From the NCBI GenBank assembly GCA_007922305.1, contig ML677374.1, forward strand, positions 8,184,094 to 8,248,093: a stretch of 64,000 nucleotides of DNA, given 5' to 3'. Positions 1-17,755 of the stretch are shown here, piece after piece. The notes beneath the pieces were generated by a model. It made no database searches, had not been told where the DNA came from, and saw only the letters and a program-made list of their open reading frames with translations. The position numbers and the translations under genes were made by a program. The stretch's first letter is position 1; every line of letters starts with the position of its first letter. The stretch comes from Dermatemys mawii. Taxonomy: Eukaryota > Chordata > Testudines > Dermatemydidae.

Positions 1-270
1 GGGGGGGCACAGGGAGAGGGAACCCTGGGGGGCACAGGGAGAGGGACCCCTGGGGCTGGGGGGGCACAGGGAGAGGGAACCCTGGGGCATGGGGGGCACA
101 GGGAGAGGGACCCCTGGGGCATGGGGAGCACAGGGAGAGGGAACCCTGGGGTTGGATGGGGTCTGGGGGGTAGGCAAAAGGAGAGGGACCCTGGGCTTGG
201 CTGGGCTATGGGGGGCCCAGGAGGCGGGACCCCTGGGGTTGGGACGGCACGGGGGGGCAGGAGAGAGATC
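1..270. repeat. G-rich minisatellite, cut by window start
   Basis: About seven tandem units of roughly 32-45 bases share the core CACAGGGAGAGGGA followed by CCCTGGGG and a run of G. The first four units are near-identical; later ones (from about 150) drift in length and sequence, the usual decay at an array edge. The array starts at base 1, so its true length is unknown. The G runs could form quadruplexes. Open frames across it are low-complexity Gly/Arg products and not genes. Confidence 0.9.
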
Positions 271-565
271 AGGGGAGAGAGAGTTATTTTTGTCCCCTCC
301 TTCCACCTCCATTTTATAGCAGCTGAAACGTTTCTTGGGTTTCTCTGTTATCCCCAAGTTGCTGGTCCACTGCCTGAGTTGGGAGCCATTCCTTCTCCCA
401 AGCCCTATTCTGGGCACAGGCTGAGTCACACGCTGAAAGTGACCACGGACCAGATTTCCAAAGGTGTGTAGGGGCCGAGCACCACAGATGGGCACCAACT
501 GGATTTTCAAAAGCAACAGGGCACCTTGAATGGTCCTTTACAGTACGTGATAACTTCTTATGCTC
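271..565. other. No recognised feature
   Basis: Between the minisatellite and the first hAT-like repeat I see no exon, RNA gene or repeat I can name. Confidence 0.5.
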
Positions 566-875
566 AACCCGGTTCTCAACCAGGGGTACGTGCCCCCAGG
601 GGGTACTCAGAGAGTATGAACTAAAATTTCATAGACAATGATTTGTTTATGCTGCTCTGCATGCTAGACACTGGCATGTAAGCACTATATTTATATTACA
701 ATTGATTTATTTTAAAATGGTATGGTAACAATGAGAAAGTCAGTAATTTTTCAGGAATAGCGGACTGTGACATTTTTGCACTTTTATGTCTGATTTTGTA
801 AGTTTTTAAGTGAGGTGGAACTTAGGGGTACACAAGATGAATCAGACTCTAGAACGGGGTACAGTGGAGCCACTG
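566..875. mobile_element. hAT-type non-autonomous DNA transposon copy
   Basis: The left end carries GGTTCTCAACC, the typical inner part of a hAT terminal repeat, followed by the GGGGTACG...CCCCCAGGGGGTAC pattern. The right end finishes in GAGCCACTG, a degraded inverted match. The interior is AT-rich with no coding capacity. Boundaries are approximate and I found no convincing 8-base target duplication. Confidence 0.65.
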
Positions 876-2024
876 TGCTAAACTATCTTCTGTTCCCCCC
901 TGTATTTAGCTGTGACACTCCAAGTACCTTTCTCAGACCTAGAGCTCTGTGTAGCTCGAAAGCTTGTCTCTCTCGGGCACCTAAATACACTGGGAAATGT
1001 GGCTCCAGATGTTATGGGTCTGGGAGAGAAAGTAATATGCCACCAGGGTTCATAAAGCAGTGAAAGGGGATAGGGTCACAGCATTCATGGAACAGATCCT
1101 GGGCAGACTTCCTTGGAAAAGATATTGGGCCTGTGCATCACTGCTGTAAACTCCAATAATACCAGTGACAAATTTGTCCCAGGGACTGCATTTTTTACTT
1201 TTGGACTAATGCATTGCACAGCTTTGTGGAAAAAGCCAGGTGCTCATTAGGAAATATGATTTTGCACTGCCCTGCACCTTGTGTATTCATCTATATCTGA
1301 GTGCAAAATGCTGCCAAATCAGAATCTCTGCTGGCAATATCTTTGTACACCCACTTTGCTCAGGTGCAAATAACTACACAAGATGTGAGGCAGAGGAGAA
1401 TCAAGACCCCTTGTTTCCTGAGTGTGTCTTTGAGGGACAGGAAATGGACAACATTGAGCAACAACCCAGAGACCCAAAATCGAAGGGCGCATTGTTGCCG
1501 GGGTTGGGGTGGTGAATGATCACAGCAAAGAAAACTGTTGAAGCAAGAGGAAATCTGTCTTGTTATGTTCCTTACAAAAAAATGCTTACAAATTTTGCAC
1601 CTATAATCTCCTCTTCGTATTATTATTTTACCATTGATACAGGAAATTGTAGCATGCTTACACTCAAGTCTTCTGACAAAAAAATGTTACACACGAAAGA
1701 ACTAAGCCTGAAAGAAAGATTGTTTGTTTTTTTTAAAAAAAAAAACAATATTTTTTTAAAACCACAAAGTCAGTGTCTGTGCTGTAAAAACTGGAATAAA
1801 CTTGTTTTTATGCTTCTGTATGCAGAATAGATGTAGTCTTCTTGGGTAATGTTGGGCTTTTTGCTTGGTTTTTTTACTTCAAGCAACTTCTCTTTCGGTT
1901 TTGAGCTTCTGAGTACCACTTGGAGTTTCTTCTTCAAAAGCTACTATTCAAGCTTCTCTGAGTAAGCTAGTGTAGGGTGTTTTTGCCTCTACTTACTCCT
2001 GGAGCAGTGATATTGTATCTGAGG
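876..2024. other. No recognised feature (upstream of LGALS9 exon 2)
   Basis: Several short open frames exist but none has splice sites or recognisable protein similarity. I looked here for the start exon of the galectin (a short exon with an ATG ending in phase 0) and found no candidate. Confidence 0.45.
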
Positions 2025-2290
2025 GCATGTCTACATTGCAAACTTAAGTCAACCTATGTTAAGTCAATTTAGAACCAGCGCAGTAATGACAGTGGTGGTT
2101 CACGCTTACACTACCCTCCTTCTGTGGGTGATGTGCATCCACACCAGAAGCACTTCCACCAACTTGGGGGGCGGGGGCTGAGAGCCTGGGCTCTCAGTTC
2201 CGAGCGAAGCTCCCCACTGGAAGCCCAACTGACTCATGGACTCCCCGCTGGGAGCACGGCTGTCCCTGGGCTCTCAGCTCCGTGTTCCTT
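2025..2290. repeat. Interspersed repeat with GGCATGTCTACATTGCA end
   Basis: Starts with GGCATGTCTACATTGCA and continues through AAGTCAACCTATGTTAAGTCAA and CCAGAAGCACTTCCACC, a composition I know as an abundant non-coding reptile repeat. The same end motif occurs at 11188. No open frame of note. Confidence 0.5.
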
Positions 2291-2298
2291 GCCGGGAG

Positions 2299-2407
2299 GG
2301 GGAGTGACTTGCCTGCGGTCACCCAGCAGGCTGGGGGCAGAGCTGAGAGTTGATCCCAGGTCTCCTGAACCAATCCATTATTCTGTCCATCAGGCCACAC
2401 TACCTGG
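2299..2407 (-). repeat. MIR/CORE-SINE-like fragment, antisense
   Basis: Contains GTGACTTGCCTGCGGTCACCCAGCAGG, followed by GGCAGAGCTGAGAG and CCCAGGTCTCCTGA, the antisense of the tRNA-derived and core parts of MIR-type SINEs. Diverged and truncated. Confidence 0.6.
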
Positions 2408-2719
2408 CAGGAAGGAACGCTGACGGTTACCACTAGGTTCAACTGAGTATTGACTGTTTCATCTTAGGTAGCTGGGCTGTGAGGGACGTGCCTTTACACA
2501 GGAAGTCATGCTCTTTAGGAACAGTCCTCAGAGAGAAATTTTGCGGCATACTGACTTCAGTTCATCAGGCTGGAATTGTAGTGACTCGTCAGGCGGAGGA
2601 CTCTAAAGCCACAGCCAGATGAATGGGAGATGAACACCGATTCAGGATTAGAAAAGCAATTTAAATACTGTAGTGTAACCCTTTAATATACACTGTGTTG
2701 CTTTCTTTCTATTTCCCAG

Positions 2720-10789
<8,070 letters not shown>

Positions 10790-11120
10790 AGATGAAATCC
10801 TACATGCAATTCATATAACAGAATCATCTTCGGTGTACGCCTCCTAAAATTAGCAGTTTACTAGGGAATTTGCTACTGAAACTTAATCAAGAATCTAATT
10901 ATTTTTTTTTATAACCACTTCAACCTAACTAGCAATCCTGGTATTTCTACAATACCAACCCATGCGTTTTGCATAACCTTTTTATATGCTAGAACTTTAC
11001 TTCTGTTCAGATCATATTGTTCATTTTTTAAGCCTTTTTATTATGATGATACCTTAATTTTGTAAGCGAATGTTCAGGGATCTGGGCATTAAAGTTAACA
11101 TTAAAACATTTGGAGAAAAT
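10790..11120 (+). other. LGALS9: LGALS9 3' UTR
   Basis: AT-rich, non-coding, from the stop to the predicted cleavage region just after the ATTAAA signals. Confidence 0.7.
11088..11105 (+). terminator. LGALS9 poly(A) signals
   Basis: Two ATTAAA hexamers, 11088-11093 and 11100-11105, followed near 11120 by the GT-rich GTGTTGGTTTCTT. Cleavage probably falls at about 11115-11125. Confidence 0.7.
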
Positions 11121-11187
11121 GTGTTGGTTTCTTCAGGTTTTTTTCAAACTTAAGGTTGAGTATTGTCATCTTGATGGATAAAGATTC

Positions 11188-11347
11188 TGTCTACATTGCA
11201 AGTTATTGTGGGAAAGGCAGGGTCTGAATCTACAGCATACCAGCTTGCTGCACATTAAAGTCCCACAACTTTCCCTGTCCTGTAGCAGAATTCACCTGGG
11301 ACATTACTGTCACCAGGCTTGCCCGGCAATAACTTGCCAAGTAGACA
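11188..11347. mobile_element. 160-base MITE with 21-base inverted ends
   Basis: The left end TGTCTACATTGCAAGTTATTG (11188-11208) and the reverse complement of 11327-11347 agree at 19 of 21 bases. The inside has no coding content. It lies just downstream of the LGALS9 poly(A) region. Confidence 0.75.
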
Positions 11348-11360
11348 AGCCCCTAGGAGA

Positions 11361-11540
11361 GGGAAGCCAGGTAAGTAGGAAAAAGCCCAGGAAACAGCAG
11401 CAAGGGGTAGGATGGTTGTGCAGACCTTTGTTGTTTGTTACAGGATCCCTGGGCTGGAACCTAGTGTAGAGGGTTGGCCTGGGTTCCCCTACCAGGCTCT
11501 GGGAAATGACAGAGGGTGTTGCAGATACCAGCTGGACAGT
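11361..11540 (+). repeat. LTR fragment, about 93% like 13481-13660
   Basis: The 180 bases match 13481-13660 nearly base for base (GAAAAAGCCCAG, CAGCAAGGGGTAGGA, ACAGGATCCCTGGGCTGGAA and GCAGATACCAGCTGGACAG are shared). It is the second part of the same LTR family in direct orientation, without its first part, so it is a separate truncated copy. Confidence 0.85.
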
Positions 11541-11625
11541 ACCTGTAGTAGATCAGTAGAGCTGAGTTATGGTGGTGGGTTGTGATTCAAAGATTAAGGC
11601 CAGAAGGGACATTGATCATCTAATC

Positions 11626-11860
11626 CAGCAGTTCTGAATCCTCATCGCCCAGCAACCTCCTTCTGGCAACAAAAAATTACAACAATCAGGTGGGGGCAGG
11701 GGCGGAGCCTGAACCCTGCTGTCCGAGGATGAAGCCCTCTGGCTTTGGCATCCCCTCCCAGTGGCAGCACTTGAGTTTTGGCCTCAGCCCCAGCAAGTCT
11801 AAGGCTGACCCTGGCGACCCCATTAAAGTAGGGTAGCGACCCACAGTCTGAAAATCCCTG
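11626..11860. mobile_element. hAT MITE inside the CR1 copy
   Basis: 235 bases flanked by an 8-base target duplication, ATCTAATC (11618-11625) and ATCTAGTC (11861-11868), 7 of 8 identical. It starts CAGCAGTTCTGAATCC and ends GAAAATCCCTG, a degraded hAT-type inverted end. The interior AGCCTGAACCC...CCCAGCAAGTCTAAGGCTGACCC is shared with 61337-61682. Confidence 0.82.
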
Positions 11861-11976
11861 ATCTAGTCTGATTTCCTGTGTAACATAGCCCGTACAATTT
11901 CATCATGTAATTCCTGCCTCTAGCTGAGTGAAGTTGAATTAAAGCATAGAAAGCCAGACTTAATTTAAAAACTCCA

Positions 11977-13883
11977 CGCAAGGCCATGTCCCCCTCACAC
12001 AGGACTGGAGGAGATAAAGTGGTGAGACAGGCCAAATAGCTGCCCAGGCTGCACCTGAAGTGGACAGGGAGCAGAGCACTAATTGGAAATGGGCTCAGCT
12101 GGGCAGGAACAGGAGGGGTCTGTAGAAAGCCCAGGAGCTGTGAGCCGCAAGAGGCTGTAAGGAAGCAGGCTATAGCCAGCAGGCTCTCTGGCCAATGGGA
12201 GGTGTGGTGGGGGAAGTGGTCACACAGTTGCCACTGATATGAGGATGGTTAAGAGATTGTGGTGAACTGCATAAGACAGTCAGCTCTAATATAAGGGAGT
12301 GTGGAGAGCCATGGTGCCCAAAACAAAAAAGACAGGGGCAGGGGCACAATGGAGCTGCAGTATGTGGAAGCCTTTTTTGCTGAAGGCACTTATAATCTCC
12401 TAGGCCGGACTCCAGAGTTACCACCCCTGCAGAAGGGGACTGACCCAGGTTCTGATGAGTCAAGCGCTGGAGAATCAAGAGAGACCGTGCAAGGCACATT
12501 GGTACTGGAAAACTCTTTGACGCAGCTGAACAGCAGCTATATTTATTAGTTTCTTCTTGCAGGAGCTTACATAGAGGCCGCAGGGAGTGAGGTAGGAAGG
12601 GCGGCACCAGGACCAGGATGCTGTAGGCCTGGTCAAAGCAGTGGTATGGCTGCGGACAAAGGGGACACCTAAAAAGAGAGTGCCCCTACCTGTACAGGGA
12701 CAAGAAGCTCTCTCAGAAGGCAGGAAAACAAGAAAGCCCAAAAAAAAAAAGTCCAAGGTGGAGTGAGAACAGGAAGGGGAGGGGCTTGTTTTGCCTGTGG
12801 TCAGAAGGGGATCCCCATTTATGAGTTGTGAGGGGAAGGCTGGCCCAAGTGGGGGCTAGACAAGAGAAGGCCGAGGAATGGCCTACTCCCAAGACAAGGC
12901 AAAGGGTTTGTTTTAGGCGCCATGAGGTCGGCCAGATAAAGAGGCACTGGCCTCTTAAGAAAGTGGGGTGTAGCAAAGGGGAAGGCAGGGCCTCCGGGAA
13001 ATGGGAAATAAGCCGGTGGTGTCTGGAGAGCAGCATATGTCAGAGACTGTCAGGATAGACAGCAATGAGGGTGGACCTTGCAGGTGGTTATCCCACACCC
13101 AGCAGGGGGCAGTAAGGGAGGTAACAGATAAGTTGATGGGGAGGGAGGAAGCAGAAGAAGACAGGGATGGCCTGTGGGCACCGCTCAGGCAGATGCAGGG
13201 CAGGAAGCATTGGCACCCCTGAGAGGGAGGGTATGTGATGGGGTATCCACCTTACACAGCACTGGAAGGGTTAAAGTGGTGAGACTGGCCGATGAACGAC
13301 CTCGCCTGCACCCGAAGAAGGAGACAGGGAGCAGGCCACTAACTGGAAATGGGCTCAGCTGGGCAGGAACAGGAGGGGCCTGTATGGAGCCCAGGAGCTG
13401 TGAGCCACAAGAGGCTGTAAGGAAGTAGATGACAGTTACTCTGGAAGGATGGAGTTTGGGTTGGCAAACCCAGAAAGTGAGGGGAGCCAGGTAAATAGGA
13501 AAAAGCCCAGGGAAACAGCAGCAAGGGGTAGGACTCTTGTGCAGACCTTTGTGGCTTGTTACAGGATCCCTGGGCTGGAACCCAGTGTAGGGGGTTGGTC
13601 CGGGTTCCCCTACCAGGCACTGGGAAATGACATCGGGTGTTGCAGATACCAGCTGGACAGCTGCCCTGGAAGGACTTTGATTTCCCTGCAAGGGGAGAAC
13701 CTTAGTGATTTGGTTGGAGGACCAAGTCACAAACAGGTAACTGCAGCTTCAGGAGTTCAAGGGGCAACAGAGTGAAAAAGACAACACGCAGAGACACCAC
13801 CAGAAGAGGGCAGTGTCTGGCAACAACTAATCCCCAGATCTGGCAGCAGGCCACACTCCATATGGTAAGTGGGCCCCATCACA
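11977..13883 (+). mobile_element. Internally deleted LTR retroelement
   Basis: It splits the CR1 copy. The 3' LTR (13234-13883) starts TGTGATGGGG and ends CCCCATCACA. The 5' LTR keeps only about its first 190 bases (11977-12166), aligned to 13234-13435 through shared blocks such as GGGCTCAGCTGGGCAGGAAC and GAGGCTGTAAGGAAG. Flanks CTCCA/CTCTG could be a decayed 5-base duplication. The 1.07-kb interior has only broken short frames, with a degraded zinc-knuckle-like stretch near 12788. It is an old, non-functional copy. Open frames in it, including a 181-codon antisense one, are not genes. Confidence 0.75.
13234..13883 (+). repeat. 3' LTR of the nested retroelement
   Basis: About 650 bases with 10-base inverted ends TGTGATGGGG / CCCCATCACA, the TG...CA arrangement of retroviral-type LTRs. 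Its second part is repeated at 11361-11540. Confidence 0.78.
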
Positions 13884-14625
13884 CTCTGAGTGATGGAGAA
13901 TTTAGTATCTCTTGGTAATCTGTTCCAATGGCTAATTATCCTCACTGCTTAAAAACTAAACATTTTAATTCCAGTTTGAACTTTGCTTACTTCAGCTTTC
14001 AGCCACTGGATTTTAGTGTGCTAGATTAAAGAGCTGCTCAACAGGGCTGGGGATCTTCCTGGAGCGGTCGGTGTTACTAATGTCTCAAAGTACTCAGGAA
14101 GTTTGTAAACGTAGTTCAATTTAAAAATATTTTTCCTGTCATTCGCAATGCTCTTTTCTGTCCCCAAGGCTGAATGAAGTTTAAAAGCCTATTTCTAGTT
14201 GAGGGTAGCTTGCCTGTGTATTAGGGATATGTACAAGTGCTCTCTGCTGTTCAGCTGGTCCAAGCTGTGTATAATGATTATATGCTGTTACTTTTTCCCC
14301 TTTAATTGAAATTTTTCTCCCCCATCTCCTGTTTTTTACCTGCTGTCTCCATTAAAGGAACACAAACCCAACTGTGTTTGAATCCATTATGCTCCAGTGG
14401 ATTAAGAATTAGATACAATCTGGCATAGGTAAATCTGGTGAAATGCAGGAAGGGAAAATAGTAACTTCATAATTCCATATTATTACTAATTAATTGTGTT
14501 GTGGTAGTGGCCAGAGGTCCAGGTCACGATCAAGTCTTTCTGAGGGAATACATAGCCCCACAACATTTAAGTTATAATGTGCCATTTCCTATCTGGCTAA
14601 GTAACTATATGTCCCTCATCACTGT

Positions 14626-14815
14626 AGAATCTGAGCACCTCATAATCATGGATTTAATCTTCACAACCCTTCTGTTAGCTAAGGAGGTATCCCTGGCATT
14701 TACAGATGAAAAATCCAGACAGAGCAGGTTAAAGGATTTGCCCAAGGTCACACAGGAAGTTGGTAGCTGAGCCAGGTCTTCGAGTCCCACACATGCCTTA
14801 ACCATGAAACTTTCC
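14626..14815 (-). repeat. MIR/CORE-SINE-like element, antisense
   Basis: Contains TTTACAGATGAAAAATCC, GGATTTGCCCAAGGTCACAC, GGAAGTTGGTAGCTGAGCC and CAGGTCTTCGAGTC, the antisense of a MIR-type SINE from its core towards the tRNA-like part. Confidence 0.75.
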
Positions 14816-14930
14816 TTTCTAAACAACTCGAAGTAGAGAAAGGAGGAATAAATAGTTAGATGATGGTCTTCAGTGTGCATGAAGGACGATATTTACCCGG
14901 ATGACTCTGTAGGGATGTGTCCATGAGGAA

Positions 14931-15102
14931 AATCTTGACCAGATTTTAAGTGACTATTGATTTTTTGGGGTACTTTTTTTTTTTTTGAGGATGCCCAACT
15001 CAAGACTCTTAGAAGGTGAGAGCTCAGCACTTTCAGAAAGGCAGACTTCTCGGTGTCTCAATTTAGACACCCAAACTTATGGCTCACTTAAAATCTTGGC
15101 TT
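14931..15102. repeat. Near-palindromic MITE-like repeat
   Basis: The ends are inverted: AGATTTTAAGTGACTA (from 14941) against TCACTTAAAATCT (15083-15097). The centre is also inverted: GAGCTCAGCACTTTCAGAAAG. Same family as 45195-45394. Confidence 0.65.
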
Positions 15103-16930
15103 TGAATTTGAATACAGGCTTAGGTTCTGCAAGGTGTTTAAGGACACATGTAACTTTTAGCATCTAAATAGGCCCATTGAGTTTAAAGGGATTACTTGTG
15201 ATTTAATTATGCACATGCTTTAGTATCTTGCTGAATGGGGGCTGTAATGAACTCAATAATTGAACAATACGTTGTTTGAATATGTTTAGAGCTTCAAAAG
15301 AGATATTCCATAATGATGTCGCAAATGAAACTTTGGCTTTTCTCCTGAAAGATAACCATCCATTGACCTTCACATCTGCACTTTCTGTTCCATTTATTCC
15401 TGTCCTGAAAGCAATTATGTAAGGCTTCAGATCAGTCACTACCGCTGGGGACCAGTTGATATAAAGAGCAAATTCACAGAGAATTAGAACAGATCACTGC
15501 TGCTTTGTAACCCCTTCCTAGAATTGACCTGTTTCTTCTTCCTGTTGATGGGAAGTTCCTGAAATGGTGGAATTAAGATGTGGGGTGGGGGTGGGGGGAG
15601 TTCCACATGAAAACTGCCTGACTGGCTCAGCAGGAGAAAATCATGCAACTGCTGTGCTGAAGCAGAAACTATTGCACCTCTTAAGCTAGCTTAACAAAGG
15701 CCCAGGAGGGAGCTGTCAATAATTTCTTGCACCTGCAGGACATTGACTTCAGTTATAGCACTACCTCGTGCTCTCCAGGTGATGTACACTCCATCATAGA
15801 GTTGTTCAGGGATGTACACTGAATGAGTGGAATGTGATGCTTCTCTAAACTGTAGCAGTAAACGTAAGCTTTTAAAAAGCAACTCAAACGATTATGATGT
15901 GTTGGTGTAGAATGGTGGTTGACACTCCTCTCCTCCCACCCCAAGCAGTGAGTAAAGCCCTAAGGCAGGGGAACAAAAAGGGATGGTAGAGAGAGCCCCT
16001 CCACCTCCTCAGGGGCATGGAGAAAGAGTTGGCGGGCAACCTGAACCCATGTTGTTCCTCTCAGGCCAGGGAATATGCCGGAGCTCAGCGGCCTAGTGCC
16101 ATGTTCTCCTGTTCTTCATGCCCATGTGACTTTGTTGCCTGAAGGTGCATTCTGCGATGGGGGGAAGATGACCCTGCCCTGCCTCAAAAGGGACCGATAG
16201 CCTCTATAAAATAAATATGAGGGGAGAGGTCACTTTGAAAAGACTGAGTGGACAACTTGTGTCCTGCTGGGTGAAGCATTCTGAATTTATACTGATGGTC
16301 ATGTGTCTATTTGGTAACTGTCTAGACCCAATACTTGCTATATATCTTGATTTGTCACTCCCTGTTTGCCCTCTGATACACTGTGCCTGCACTGGCGGTC
16401 TTTAATCTCTCCGCACCATGCTTTCTGACTAGTGATTAAATGTCTCTTGCTCTAGTGTATAGCCTAAATGCATGGGTGCTGACTTTCAAAATATTTGGTG
16501 TTTTTTCATGAAGTCCCAGCTCATTAAGGCAAGCAGTAGACATGAAAACTTAAAAAAATAGTTAAAGCTTAGTTTATAACTCTCAGGGGTTTGGAGAAAG
16601 CTTGGAAATGGGACCAGAAGGTACCCAAGAGGGTTAAAAACCAGAAGGCAAATAAGATTTAAAAAAAATTTTTTTTTAAGTCTCGTGATTTTGGGGCCTG
16701 GCACATACTCTAAAAAGTTTGGGGTTCACAATACCATGGATGTTCTAACAGTGGGTGAGTTAAGTCTGTATGTCATGTAGGTAAGCATTCTACGTGGATG
16801 ATGGGGTTCCCTACACTCATTATGGCCCAGTTCTGCTCCCGCTGAAGTCCAGTCAACCCACTCACCTCTTTGCAAGCTTGAGTCAACAGTATCTTACACA
16901 CTCAAATCTAGTCCACAAGCACACAGTGTT
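15103..16930. other. LGALS9-NOS2 intergenic DNA, mostly unassigned
   Basis: Includes a palindromic repeat copy at about 15110-15245 and otherwise no exon or repeat I can name. Both neighbouring genes end on either side of it. Confidence 0.5.
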
Positions 16931-16934
16931 ATCC

Positions 16935-17638
16935 CTATAAAGGCATCATTTATTATAACATAGTGTCGGTCAAATGGGAATACAGAATTCAAAACCTACA
17001 AAGTGCTTATGTATTTTTGAGCCTCATCGACAAGTGCTCTGTAACAGCAGCAAGACATATCTGAGTGCCATCCTATGAAGTAGGATTTGCGACTGCAACT
17101 TCTTAGTTTGCAGGCAACAAATATTCCAACTTTAGAATGATTATATTACTTTGTGTGAACTTTGCTACAAATGGAAATCATCAGCATGAGCAGCATTTAA
17201 AAGCAGCGCAATCGTCAAATGATTTCCTTTTAAAGGAGCATTATATACACTGTAAAACAAATCCAATATAAATACATGCATATATAAACAATCCATTGCA
17301 CAAAAATATTGTTCTAAATCACGTAAAAATCTGAATTTCCCGTGTGAGCAGATCTTATTCTGTATTTCAGTAAAAGCTACAGGAATTTATCCTCTCCTAA
17401 GGTGCATTAAAAATGTTTCACCTGAGCTATTGTCAAGGTTATAATAAAATAGACATTAACAAGAAGTCACAAATAAATAGCAAAAAAGGCTTAATTACAT
17501 TAAAAAGTGACCTTTTCTTTAAGACTAAGCTTTTATGGGTCAAATTCCACCAGCAGATGTATGCGCATGCCTTGACATACACTGGAAGGAGAATTTGACC
17601 CCTTAATGTTTGAAAATGATCAGACATCCAAATGTTGG
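16935..17638 (-). other. NOS2: NOS2 3' UTR, AU-rich
   Basis: About 700 bases after the stop. It is AT-rich, with ATTTA pentamers on the mRNA strand at 17474-17478, 17315-17319 and 17269-17273. AU-rich elements are established destabilising sites in mammalian NOS2 mRNA; the same role here is inferred. Confidence 0.7.
16949..16954 (-). terminator. NOS2: NOS2 poly(A) signal
   Basis: TTTATT on the plus strand is AATAAA on the NOS2 strand. It is followed at 16910-16928 by the GT-rich stretch TGTGTGCTTGTGG, a suitable downstream element. Cleavage likely falls at about 16930-16940. Confidence 0.75.
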
Positions 17639-17755
17639 CTAAAACATTAACTGTTGAGTGGCTCTTGGGCTGTTGGGTTTCAAGGCACTTGCATTTCTCT
17701 GGCCCTCCCGTGGAACCATAGCCCCAAATATGTCCTCATGGTATCGCTTTTGGCT
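17639..17755 (-). CDS. NOS2: NOS2 last coding exon (27)
   Basis: Begins [13 protein letters not shown], as in other NOS2 proteins, then a tail unlike the human one ([16 protein letters not shown]...) ending MF and TAG at 17641-17639. The acceptor uses a run of 20 T (plus-strand A, 17760-17779). Confidence 0.93.
   Translation of the reverse strand, partial: SQKRYHEDIFGAMVPREGQRNASALKPNSPRATQQLMF

Larger units (their letters stand above)
11584..14060 (-). mobile_element. CR1 LINE 3' fragment, antisense, split by two insertions
   Basis: Three pieces, 11584-11625, 11861-11976 and 13884 to about 14060, read in order as the antisense of the end of a CR1 reverse-transcriptase frame. Recognisable blocks are GGCCAGAAGGGAC, ATCTAGTCTGATTTCCTGTG, AGTGATGGAGAATTTAG and GGTAATCTGTTCCAATGG. 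The first gap is a hAT MITE and the second an LTR element. The CR1 copy is the oldest layer. Confidence 0.8.

Noticed and set aside
1..270. CRISPR array
   Set aside because: Units are contiguous G-rich tandem repeats without unique spacers, in a vertebrate genome.
489..560. ATG at 489 as LGALS9 start exon
   Set aside because: Frame closes within 16 codons without a donor, and the residues do not resemble a galectin-9 N-terminus.
12170..12607. 145-codon antisense frame
   Set aside because: Falls in the interior of the nested LTR element and has no recognisable domain.
13185..13730. 181-codon antisense open frame
   Set aside because: Lies wholly within the 3' LTR of a dead retroelement, on the opposite strand, with no recognisable domain.
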